From contig QMTT01000074.1 of assembly GCA_003663565.1 (NCBI GenBank), positions 1-5,691 of the forward strand: DNA of 5,691 nt. The letters are read 5' to 3'. The notes under the pieces were generated by a model, which was not told the origin of the DNA, searched no databases, and saw nothing but the letters and a program-made list of their open reading frames with translations. The translations under genes were made by a program, and so were the position numbers. Positions 1 to 5,691 of the stretch are shown here, one piece after another. Each line of letters starts with the position of its first letter. Position 1 is the first letter of the stretch. This DNA comes from Thermoplasmata archaeon. Lineage in GTDB: Archaea; Thermoplasmatota; B47-G6; B47-G6B; 47-G6.

Positions 1-752
1 GTGTTTTTTCCTTCAGTAAGGCAAACATAACTAGGAGAGCATGCCATAGCAAGAGGTTCGTAAACGCGTATTTGATCCAGGACCTCTAAGTCTGAAAGTG
101 AAGCTCTCACAAGACTACCTCTTGTTATAACGTATACCTCAGAATCAACTGTTCTAGCAATCCTTATGGGATCCTCAAAGTCCTTCACAGAGATCCATTC
201 ACCATCTGATACCTTTAGAACACCTATCCTGTTATATACCATTCTTACAAGTACAAGATCCTGACTAATCCTGATCAAGTCGCTCACTATTCCCTGAACT
301 TCCTTTCTCCAGCGGATACTTAAATCCTTTGATATCGAGTATAACACACCACGGAGTTTTCCCTTCATTTCTTTCCACGTCTCATTGACATAATATGATG
401 AAACATAGACATGTCTGGCGCCTTTGATGTCTGTAAGGAATCCCGTTCCTGCAAGAATATATGAGCCAAAATGTAATACAGTGTTCACGGACCCCATCGT
501 TCTATATACCCAAAGGAGATCTTTTCCCTCGAACCACATAAGCGATCCTGGAAAAGAATGACCCACTACGTATTTGTCTTTCCAAAAGTCCATTGCTTGT
601 ACTCTCTTCCATGTCCCCTTTGAGATTATCTTCTTTCCAGTATTAGCATCCAAGACACTAAATCCAAACGTTGTACCAACAAGAGCTTTATCTTCCTTTA
701 GCCTTACAAAACTTATTGTGTTCAAGAAAGATTTCGACCATAAAAGCTTCAT
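1..752 (-). CDS. Partial beta-propeller-like protein (PQQ/WD40-type repeats), 3' end outside window
   Basis: An open minus-strand frame of 250 codons runs from ATG at 752 off the left edge without a stop. The protein starts MKLLWSKSFLNTISF and has no signal peptide or membrane segment, so it is probably cytoplasmic. About six units of roughly 40 residues follow one another, each with alternating short beta strands and turn residues: about 3-43 (ends VLDANTGKKI, the classic PQQ-like blade ending), 44-84, 85-138, 139-180, 181-220 and 221 onward. This is the pattern of a beta-propeller, which usually serves as a binding scaffold; no catalytic residues or specific family are recognised. The ATG is preferred because GGTG lies 6 bases upstream (762-759), the first blade begins at once, and no in-frame ATG lies between it and the upstream stop at 816-818. 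OPT lies 223 bases upstream on the same strand, so co-transcription is possible but a separate promoter is likelier. Coding status is fairly sure; propeller assignment is inference from the repeat pattern. Confidence 0.8.
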   Translation of the reverse strand, partial: MKLLWSKSFLNTISFVRLKEDKALVGTTFGFSVLDANTGKKIISKGTWKRVQAMDFWKDKYVVGHSFPGSLMWFEGKDLLWVYRTMGSVNTVLHFGSYILAGTGFLTDIKGARHVYVSSYYVNETWKEMKGKLRGVLYSISKDLSIRWRKEVQGIVSDLIRISQDLVLVRMVYNRIGVLKVSDGEWISVKDFEDPIRIARTVDSEVYVITRGSLVRASLSDLEVLDQIRVYEPLAMACSPSYVCLTEGKN

Positions 753-866
753 AGACAGCACCAATCTAATACCTTGTAGGATTATCACTTCTGAAAATGA
801 ATAATGGATGATCCCTTAAGATTCACCTTTAAACTGTATCTTGTTAGATAAGTAGCATACTTTGAA

Positions 867-875
867 CTATAAAAG
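867..875 (-). promoter_or_regulatory. Candidate TATA box for the beta-propeller gene
   Basis: On the minus strand this reads CTTTTATAG, an archaeal TATA-like element. Transcription about 25 bases downstream (near 845) would give a leader of about 90 bases before the ATG at 752. A second AT-rich candidate, GTTTTTAAAC, lies at 906-897. Neither can be confirmed by sequence alone. The rest of 753-950 shows no ORF or RNA gene that I can support. Confidence 0.35.
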
Positions 876-950
876 TTGCTATAATCTTCAAATAAGGTTT
901 AAAAACACTCATTTGTGGTCAAACCAAGCAGGACGATAGAATGTAAGCCA

Positions 951-970
951 GAGAAAAGTGAAAAAAGAGA
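951..970 (-). terminator. T-rich terminator of the OPT transporter gene
   Basis: Reading the minus strand, TCTCTTTTTTCACTTTTCTC begins 5 bases after the OPT stop codon. Two T-runs (6 and 4) without a hairpin are typical of archaeal intrinsic termination. This supports separate transcription of the beta-propeller gene downstream. Confidence 0.55.
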
Positions 971-975
971 GAACG

Positions 976-3039
976 TTAGGACTCCTCGATCTTGTACTTA
1001 AGTCCAAGGTTATACACAAAGTATAATGCTGCGAGCATTGTTATGAATCCTAGTACCTCTGGAACATATGCTACTCCTGCTCTTGTTGCTGCATATGCAA
1101 GTCCTCCAAGGACGAGGAATATCAAAGTCATAACTGCTGGCATTTGTGCTTTCCTTATGGCAAATATTACAAGGAATATCACTGCGATTATTACACCTGT
1201 CAGGAATATCCAGTTACTAGATATTGCTGATACAACCAGTCCTGCAATGACAATTCCTGCTAGGGCTTCTCCAGCAATTAGCCCTGCGGCAGATATTACT
1301 CCAGGATCTACTTCTGAAACCACTTTCTTCTTCTTTTCTACAATGTATTTGACTATACCACCGATGAGTATTGGTACTGCAAGTCCTATTGGCAAGTAGA
1401 TTCCAACAGCTACTGGCATTACAGGAGTCCTGAATCTTGCCTTCTTTGCGGCGAGTATTTCATCCAGCACTATGAATATTATTGCTATTATGATACCTAT
1501 CACGAACATATTCATGTCCAAGGTTCCCTCGAAGATCCCCTTAGATATGCTTGCCATAAGGTTTGCCTGTGGGGCTGGAAGTTCTTTACTACCTATAACA
1601 TATGCCTTGTGTAGCATGTTCAACACTGGTGCCATCACAAACGCGGCAGCAAATGTTCCAACGATTTCCATAGCCTGCTGTTTCCAAGGAGTTGCTCCCA
1701 CAATGTGACCTGTTGCTAGATCTTGCATAACATCTCCGGCAATTGCTGCCGCACTACAGATGACTGCAGCTACAAGTATTGTAGCTGCAGCACCTTCAAT
1801 ACCCCTGAGACCAACAGCATACTTAAGCAGTAGTGCAGTGATTATCAGAGTCATTATCGTTATCCCAGAAACGGGGTTATTCGAGGATCCAACGATACCA
1901 GCAAGGTATGCTGCTATGGACGAAGCGAGGAATCCTACAAGAATCATTATGACTGCTGCGACTATTGTGGATCCGATGCTTACTCCTCCAGTAATACCGA
2001 CATATTTGTCAAGGATATACCAGTAGAACACAGCCAGTGGAACGATAAATGCTATAGTTAAGCCTAATGTGTATGTCATAGGCATGTCGTGTTCTGTCCT
2101 GAGAACTTCTTCTCCAGCGGCTCTCATTTTCGCTGCTCTTATACCTCCCCTTATACCGGAGGCAATTGGCTTTCTGAGCTTTATAATGCTCCAGAGACCT
2201 CCTACAAGCATCGTACCAGCGCCGACAAGTCTGATCTTAGCACTCCACACAGAATATGCTAGATCTATTGGATTACTTGTTCCATAGGTGTTTATTACAT
2301 TCTCAAGTCCTTGGTGTGCTATGTATGCTGGTATAAGAATAAACCAAGCTATTGCGCCTCCTATGAATACCAAGATTGCTATGTTAAGCCCAACTATGTA
2401 TCCAACAGCTCCTAGGGCTACTGAGAGATCTGAACCAAAGAATGCTAAGCTTCCTCCAATGAACTTAGCAACCTCAAGAGACCCTGCCCAAGCACGTCCC
2501 GTGAAGAACTTGTATACAGCTCCCAGTATTCCTCCATATAGTATTGGTGCTGCATAGACTCCACCCTTATCTCCAGCAATTAGGACGTCAGCACATGCAG
2601 TACCTTCTGGATATGGAAGTCTCTCTTCTACGATGAATGCTCTTCTGGTGATTATTGTGTATAATGTTCCTAGGGAGCCTCCCAAAGCTGCTATTATTGT
2701 AACTATGGCATATGGGAACCCAGTCCAATATCCCATAAGAACAAGCGCGGGTATTGTAAATATAACTCCTGCCGCCAATGCCTCACCAGATGATGCTGCT
2801 GTTTGTACTATGTTGTTCTCTAGTATATTTGCCCTGAGTTTTCCTCCCCTAAGAATTGCCATCGAAATAACTGCCGCTGGAATACTAGCACTTATGGTCA
2901 TTCCAGCGTATAGTCCAAGATACACGTTAGCAGCACCTAGAACTATAGCGAGAATTATTCCGAGGATTATAGCCTTTATGGTTATCTCAGGAAGGCTCTT
3001 CTCTGGAGGTACATAGGGCTTCATCTCTCCAGCAGCCAT
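976..3039 (-). CDS. OPT-family oligopeptide transporter (prokaryotic, TIGR00733-like)
   Basis: Complete 687-residue integral membrane protein of the OPT family, whose members import oligopeptides or metal-peptide complexes, generally with protons. After a short cytosolic start there are roughly 16 or more hydrophobic segments (for example about 18-42, 44-63, 83-103, 107-131, 161-180, 212-240, 270-287, 322-343, 352-382, 392-408, 413-435, 510-530, 540-566, 580-628, 632-675). Family signatures seen: ANVYLGLYAGMTISASIPAA (37-56), EERLPYPEGTACADVLIAG (138-156), SNNPVSGITI (386-395), GDVMQDLATGHIVGATP (435-451) and the MPVAVGIYLP stretch (541-550). Length matches bacterial and archaeal OPT proteins. 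A basic cytosolic loop lies at about 287-315 and a Lys-rich one at 568-572. The ATG at 3039 is chosen because AGGTGA lies 7 bases upstream; an internal ATG at codon 6 lacks such a site. Substrate cannot be told from sequence: peptides are likeliest in a heterotroph, metal chelates are the alternative. Family assignment is very sure. Confidence 0.97.
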   Translation of the reverse strand: MAAGEMKPYVPPEKSLPEITIKAIILGIILAIVLGAANVYLGLYAGMTISASIPAAVISMAILRGGKLRANILENNIVQTAASSGEALAAGVIFTIPALVLMGYWTGFPYAIVTIIAALGGSLGTLYTIITRRAFIVEERLPYPEGTACADVLIAGDKGGVYAAPILYGGILGAVYKFFTGRAWAGSLEVAKFIGGSLAFFGSDLSVALGAVGYIVGLNIAILVFIGGAIAWFILIPAYIAHQGLENVINTYGTSNPIDLAYSVWSAKIRLVGAGTMLVGGLWSIIKLRKPIASGIRGGIRAAKMRAAGEEVLRTEHDMPMTYTLGLTIAFIVPLAVFYWYILDKYVGITGGVSIGSTIVAAVIMILVGFLASSIAAYLAGIVGSSNNPVSGITIMTLIITALLLKYAVGLRGIEGAAATILVAAVICSAAAIAGDVMQDLATGHIVGATPWKQQAMEIVGTFAAAFVMAPVLNMLHKAYVIGSKELPAPQANLMASISKGIFEGTLDMNMFVIGIIIAIIFIVLDEILAAKKARFRTPVMPVAVGIYLPIGLAVPILIGGIVKYIVEKKKKVVSEVDPGVISAAGLIAGEALAGIVIAGLVVSAISSNWIFLTGVIIAVIFLVIFAIRKAQMPAVMTLIFLVLGGLAYAATRAGVAYVPEVLGFITMLAALYFVYNLGLKYKIEES

Positions 3040-3046
3040 TAATCGA

Positions 3047-3052
3047 TCACCT
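3047..3052 (-). promoter_or_regulatory. Ribosome binding site of the OPT gene
   Basis: AGGTGA on the minus strand, 7 bases before the ATG at 3039, is complementary to the usual archaeal 16S rRNA 3' end and fixes the start over the ATG at codon 6. Confidence 0.75.
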
Positions 3053-3100
3053 AAAAATATTATTTATTGTATACTTCCTCTGAATTATTTGCTAACCTGA

Positions 3101-3110
3101 CTTATAAAAC
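3101..3110 (-). promoter_or_regulatory. Candidate TATA box for the OPT gene
   Basis: GTTTTATAAG on the minus strand. Initiation about 25 bases downstream, near 3080, would give a leader of about 40 bases that contains the AGGTGA site. The assignment rests on position and AT-richness only. Confidence 0.4.
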
Positions 3111-3278
3111 TATTGAAAAATTCACAATTGGCATCCTATAGCATTTCACTTTACAAGTGCTAACACTTCAATATTTGATAACACCAAGAATAAGGTGATC
3201 CTCTAGATCTTAACAATAATATCATGCCAAGACCGCTCACGTTACCCTGACTAGAAGCGCAAACAAAAATGTACACAC

Positions 3279-3291
3279 AAAAGCTTTATGA
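3279..3291 (+). promoter_or_regulatory. Candidate BRE/TATA promoter of the carboxyltransferase gene
   Basis: AAAAGCTTTATGA-like sequence: a purine-rich AAAAG possible BRE followed by CTTTATGA. Initiation about 25 bases downstream, near 3312, gives a leader of about 50 bases ending in GAGGTG. It is the best match to the archaeal promoter pattern upstream of the gene. Confidence 0.45.
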
Positions 3292-3352
3292 TAGTTCAGA
3301 ATTGGAATTGCTATTGGTAGATGATTACTTGAGGATCCTGTCATAGTATGTT

Positions 3353-3358
3353 GAGGTG
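3353..3358 (+). promoter_or_regulatory. Ribosome binding site that decides the carboxyltransferase start
   Basis: GAGGTG is a strong match to the archaeal anti-Shine-Dalgarno. It covers the furthest-upstream in-frame GTG (3356-3358), so that GTG is unlikely to be the start. It lies 6 bases before TTG at 3365 and 9 before GTG at 3368. Confidence 0.75.
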
Positions 3359-3364
3359 TTAAAA

Positions 3365-4819
3365 TTGGTGGAAATAATTGACACAACGTTCAGAGACGCC
3401 CATCAGTCATTGATAGCAACGAGAATGCGCACGGAGGACATGCTTGCTATAGCCGACGACATGGATAAGATAGGCTTTTATTCTATGGAAGTATGGGGCG
3501 GCGCTACTTTTGACGTTGCACTTAGGTTCCTTAAGGAGGATCCTTGGGAAAGACTAAAACTTCTTAGGGAGAAGATCAGAAGGACAAAACTTCAAATGCT
3601 ACTCAGAGGACAGAACCTTGTAGGGTATAGACACTATCCAGATGATGTCGTAGAGAAGTTCGTGGAACTAGCGCATAAAAACGGTATAGACATTTTTAGA
3701 GTCTTCGATGCACTTAACGATGTCAGAAACATGAAGGTTGCTATAAAAAAGGCAAAAGAAGTTGGAGCAGAAGTCCAAGGTTCTATATGCTACACCACGG
3801 GGCCCGTGTTTACCATAGAGTACTATGTAAAAAAGGCCGAGGAACTGTTGTCCATAGGTGCAGATTACATCACGATAAAGGACATGGCAGGATTATTGGA
3901 TCCATATATGGCCTATGATCTGGTTAAAGAGATCAAAAATGAACTTAAAACGAAGGTAAACGTTCACACACACTCCACTAGTGGTATGGCCATTGCAACC
4001 TACTTAAAGGCTGTGGAGGCAGGTGCAGATTATATAGATACTGCAATAAGCCCCCTTGCCTTTGGGACTGCACAGCCTGGCATACAGACATTGTATCATA
4101 GCCTTCCAGAAGGCAAGAGGCCAAAACTAGACATGAAGAGGGTTCATAAGATATCCCGGTACTTAGAGAAACTCCTAGAGGAGAAATACAAAGAGTTCCT
4201 CAATATAAGAGTATTAGGAGTAGACCCAAATGTGTTAGTGCACCAAATTCCTGGAGGTATGTACTCAAACCTCATAAAACAACTAAGAGATCTTAATAAA
4301 TTGGACAAGCTCGATGAAGTGCTAGAGGAAGTTCCTAAAGTAAGAGAGGACTTAGGATACCCTCCCCTAGTAACCCCCACATCACAAATAGTCGGAATCC
4401 AAGCAGTTTTTAACGTCCTTTTTGGACGATATAAAAGGATCACAAAGGAAACAAAGGACTATGTGAAGGGGATGTATGGAAGACCTCCTGCCCCTATAAG
4501 GGAAGAGGTCATAAAGCTCATACTTGGCGAAGAAAAACCAATAGAGACTCGACCTGCAGATCTCCTTGAGCCTATGCTGGAAAAGGCTAAAAAAGAGCTC
4601 ATGGAGAAAGGGTATCTCGAAAAGGAAGAAGATGTTCTAAGCTATTGTATCTTTCCCCAAGTGGCCTTAGAGTTCTTCGAATATAGAAAAAAGACTAAAA
4701 AGAAGGCCATAACAGAGAGAAATTTACTCTTTGAAGACCTTAAGGGAAAAACTATGAAAATAAAGATCAATGGAAAGACGTATGAAATTACGTTTAAGGA
4801 CATCGAGATAATTAAATGA
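3365..4819 (+). CDS. pycB: Oxaloacetate decarboxylase alpha / pyruvate carboxylase subunit B, carboxyltransferase without biotinyl domain
   Basis: Cytoplasmic carboxyltransferase of 484 residues. In this family a metal-bound active site moves CO2 between carboxybiotin and pyruvate/oxaloacetate. The N-terminal TIM barrel shows DTTFRDAHQS (6-15; D11 metal ligand, Q14 substrate), RGQNLVGY (81-88), RVFDALND (112-119), IKDMAG with the lysine expected to be carbamylated (K172), VHTHSTSG with metal ligands H201 and H203, and DTAISPLAFGTAQP (225-238) with the catalytic Thr (T235). The C-terminal PYC_OADA region shows HQIPGGMYSNL, LGYPPLVTPTSQIVG, KGMYGRPPAP and RPADLLEP. The protein ends in a Lys-rich linker and MKIKINGKTYEITF, which resembles the strands before the carrier linker in full-length homologues; no AMKM biotin site exists here or just downstream. 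A separate carrier protein is therefore needed. The direction (decarboxylase or carboxylase half) is not decidable from this gene. The start is TTG at 3365, set by GAGGTG; GTG at 3356 or 3368 are alternatives. Confidence 0.94.
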   Translation: MVEIIDTTFRDAHQSLIATRMRTEDMLAIADDMDKIGFYSMEVWGGATFDVALRFLKEDPWERLKLLREKIRRTKLQMLLRGQNLVGYRHYPDDVVEKFVELAHKNGIDIFRVFDALNDVRNMKVAIKKAKEVGAEVQGSICYTTGPVFTIEYYVKKAEELLSIGADYITIKDMAGLLDPYMAYDLVKEIKNELKTKVNVHTHSTSGMAIATYLKAVEAGADYIDTAISPLAFGTAQPGIQTLYHSLPEGKRPKLDMKRVHKISRYLEKLLEEKYKEFLNIRVLGVDPNVLVHQIPGGMYSNLIKQLRDLNKLDKLDEVLEEVPKVREDLGYPPLVTPTSQIVGIQAVFNVLFGRYKRITKETKDYVKGMYGRPPAPIREEVIKLILGEEKPIETRPADLLEPMLEKAKKELMEKGYLEKEEDVLSYCIFPQVALEFFEYRKKTKKKAITERNLLFEDLKGKTMKIKINGKTYEITFKDIEIIK

Positions 4820-4848
4820 CAGCGTTTATTCCTATGCATCCTCCTCCA

Positions 4849-5385
4849 TTAATTATTTATACCTAATATTTCTAGGACTTTTTTTGCAGCACTTACACCG
4901 TTTTCCACGTAGTATAGCTCTGCAGTCTTCCTTGAGTCAATGTACCTTCCGAAGCATTCTGCGATCTTGTCAGTATCATATCCAGATTTAACTATCACTA
5001 CGGGTTTTCCGTAATCATACGCCATGAAGACTTCTATCATGCTTCCAATCCTACCACCCATGACAACTAGGACATCACTTGTTCTACAAATGATCGTGCT
5101 CCTAGACACAAATCCTATATCCGTCTGTACTATTATTGCATTCCTTCTCCTCGGAGGCATAATGTGCGCTTCAGTTGGCAACATGAATATTACAACAAAC
5201 CCCCTCTCAAGCGCGTGATCAGCGATGACTTTCATAAGTCCCCAGTAGCCTCCAAGCACTATGAAGATTTTGTCCTTGCATCTCTCTAGTTCCTTTAAGA
5301 ACTCCATTGCGTTCTCAACAGATTTGTTACTAGGCTCCTCACTAATAGCAGCTATCCCAACATAGTATACATGCTCCTTTTTCAT
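4849..5385 (-). CDS. LOG/TIGR00725-like Rossmann-fold protein of unknown function
   Basis: Complete 178-residue soluble protein resembling the TIGR00725 branch of the SLOG/LOG (lysine decarboxylase-like) superfamily, whose better-known members bind nucleotides and in LOG proteins release cytokinin bases from ribotides. Seen: first strand YYVGIAAIS (7-15), VLGGYWGLMKVIADHAL (43-59), VVIFMLP (64-70), STIICRTSDVLVVMGG (96-111), GGRIGSMIEV (110-119) and GKPVVIV (126-132). The GG-x2-G-x3-E frame of LOG is kept with E118, but the usual PGGxGT is changed to MGGRIGS, and GLME/GLMG is GLMK. Length fits the family. The ATG at 5385 is preceded by GGAGG only 3 bases away, which is short; no better in-frame start is seen. 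The 3' end faces the carboxyltransferase gene with 29 bases between stops, so the two transcripts may overlap. Catalytic activity should not be assumed. It could instead be a ligand-binding SLOG protein. Confidence 0.85.
   Translation of the reverse strand: MKKEHVYYVGIAAISEEPSNKSVENAMEFLKELERCKDKIFIVLGGYWGLMKVIADHALERGFVVIFMLPTEAHIMPPRRRNAIIVQTDIGFVSRSTIICRTSDVLVVMGGRIGSMIEVFMAYDYGKPVVIVKSGYDTDKIAECFGRYIDSRKTAELYYVENGVSAAKKVLEILGINN
4879..4885 (+). terminator. Possible T-run terminator of the carboxyltransferase gene
   Basis: A run of seven T on the plus strand, 60 bases past the stop codon and inside the antisense of the convergent gene. It could end plus-strand transcripts, but it also simply encodes Lys-Lys on the other strand. 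The gap 4820-4848 holds no stronger signal. Confidence 0.3.
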
Positions 5386-5388
5386 AAG

Positions 5389-5393
5389 CCTCC
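5389..5393 (-). promoter_or_regulatory. Ribosome binding site of the LOG-like gene, unusually close
   Basis: GAGGGAGG on the minus strand (5396-5389) has its GGAGG core ending 3 bases before the ATG. Spacing is shorter than for the other genes here (6-7 bases), but the match is strong and supports the ATG at 5385. Confidence 0.6.
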
Positions 5394-5449
5394 CTCTGCC
5401 AATATTACTATACGCATCTACTTCAAAAATCTAGAAACCTAAATATGGT

Positions 5450-5460
5450 GTTTAAATATT
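5450..5460 (-). promoter_or_regulatory. Candidate TATA box for the LOG-like gene
   Basis: AATATTTAAAC on the minus strand. Initiation about 25 bases downstream would give a leader of about 45 bases. A second AT-rich box, CATATTTAGG, lies at 5447-5438. A perfect palindrome, AACTTAAGTT, sits just upstream at 5465-5474 and could bind a regulator. Confidence 0.35.
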
Positions 5461-5556
5461 GACCAACTTAAGTTCTTAAAACCTAGAAGTAAAGATATGC
5501 ACAACGGTCTTGTTTGAATCAAAGAAATGACAGATCTAAGGTCAGATCGCACAAAT

Positions 5557-5578
5557 GAATAAAAATATAAAGAAAACA
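5557..5578 (-). terminator. T-rich terminator of the rightmost gene
   Basis: Starting 7 bases after the stop of the partial gene, the minus strand reads a series of T-runs (TTTT, TTT, ATATTTTTATT) with no hairpin, as expected for archaeal termination. It supports that partial gene as real and separates it from the LOG-like gene. Confidence 0.5.
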
Positions 5579-5584
5579 GAAGGA

Positions 5585-5691
5585 TCAAAGTAGGGTTATT
5601 CTCATATTATCAGGAGTTTCAATGTTCACGTTCTCTGGAGTCTCCTTGTGAAGCTCCTTAGAGGTGCTTTCAATTACTGTAACGAGGCCTA
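5585..5691 (-). CDS. C-terminal end of an unrecognised protein, 5' part outside window
   Basis: The last 34 codons of a minus-strand gene enter at the right edge and end at TGA (5587-5585). The peptide begins GLVTVIESTSKELHKE and ends PDNMRITLL, charged and thermophile-like, with no membrane segment or motif that I recognise. It is the only minus frame open at the edge, and a T-rich stretch follows its stop. It is too short to name; an open run of this length could arise by chance, so confidence is moderate. Confidence 0.55.
   Translation of the reverse strand, partial: GLVTVIESTSKELHKETPENVNIETPDNMRITLL

Larger units (their letters stand above)
3040..3364. other. Divergent intergenic region between OPT and carboxyltransferase genes
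   Basis: This 325-base region separates two divergently transcribed genes. It holds the OPT ribosome binding site and TATA candidate on its left, and the carboxyltransferase TATA candidate and ribosome binding site on its right. Between them is a set of short complementary arms at 3147-3168 (CACTT, AAGTG, CACTT) and, nearer the plus gene, an 8-base palindrome AGGATCCT at 3332-3339. No convincing ORF, tRNA or C/D-box RNA was found: partial C-box-like matches near 3195 and 3321 lack properly placed D boxes. Confidence 0.7.

Noticed and set aside
574..804. 76-codon plus-strand ORF
   Set aside because: It lies opposite the start of the beta-propeller frame, which continues open to the window edge and has coherent repeats. 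The product shows no domain.
786..830. Short leader peptide (13 codons from GTG at 827) upstream of the beta-propeller gene
   Set aside because: It rests on a single AGGTGA-like match overlapping the GTG itself, with no independent support.
992..3016. Chain of plus-strand open frames (72-135 codons) all in one frame opposite the OPT gene
   Set aside because: In this antisense frame a stop needs an A at the second position of an OPT codon. A membrane protein has few such polar codons, so the frame stays open by composition alone. The products have no recognisable domain, and the OPT signatures on the other strand are decisive.
3190..3350. Possible C/D-box small RNA in the divergent region
   Set aside because: There are only partial C-box matches (GTGATCC, ATGATTA), and no D/D' and C' boxes at the spacing these RNAs need.
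4144..4443. 99-codon minus-strand ORF
   Set aside because: It is wholly antisense to the conserved PYC_OADA region of the carboxyltransferase, and the product is Ser/Leu-rich with no motif.
4817..4890. Frameshifted biotin-carrier domain after the carboxyltransferase stop
   Set aside because: No frame in the bases after the stop encodes a Pro/Ala linker or an AMKM-like biotin site, and the convergent LOG-like gene begins its 3' end 29 bases later.
5024..5218. 64-codon plus-strand ORF
   Set aside because: It is antisense to the most conserved part of the LOG-like gene, with no domain.

Overview
The window looks like chromosomal DNA of a hyperthermophilic, heterotrophic archaeon, probably a Thermoproteota (crenarchaeal) lineage. 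This rests on short leaders carrying GGTGA/GAGGTG-type ribosome binding sites, AT-rich TATA-like boxes instead of bacterial -35/-10 pairs, T-rich gene ends without hairpins, heavy use of AGA/AGG and ATA codons, and proteins rich in Lys, Glu and Ile. Species cannot be fixed by reading. No rRNA, tRNA, CRISPR, insertion sequence or other mobile element was seen.

Layout, left to right. (1) Positions 1-752, minus strand: the first 250 codons of a cytoplasmic beta-propeller-like protein whose 3' end lies outside the window. (2) 976-3039, minus: a complete OPT-family oligopeptide/metal-peptide transporter of about 16 membrane segments. (3) 3040-3364: a 325-base divergent intergenic region with promoter candidates in both directions and small dyads. 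(4) 3365-4819, plus: the carboxyltransferase subunit of an oxaloacetate decarboxylase / pyruvate carboxylase subunit B, with no biotin-carrier domain. (5) 4849-5385, minus: a LOG/TIGR00725-like Rossmann-fold protein, convergent with the carboxyltransferase at only 29 bases. (6) 5585-5691, minus: the last 34 codons of an unrecognised gene followed by a T-rich terminator.

The genes do not form one operon. Same-strand neighbours are about 200 bases apart, each with its own candidate promoter, and the carboxyltransferase stands alone on the plus strand. The OPT transporter and the carboxyltransferase fit a peptide-fermenting lifestyle: peptides are imported, and C4 acids from amino-acid breakdown are decarboxylated or interconverted with pyruvate. 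That link is inferred from gene functions and the divergent arrangement only.

The most noteworthy points are the carboxyltransferase that stops just where the biotin-carrier linker would begin, its start site (a strong GAGGTG covers the furthest-upstream GTG and points to a downstream TTG), palindromes next to promoters, and a strong ribosome-binding-like sequence reading antisense into the carboxyltransferase gene. I found no clear, previously undescribed multi-gene system.
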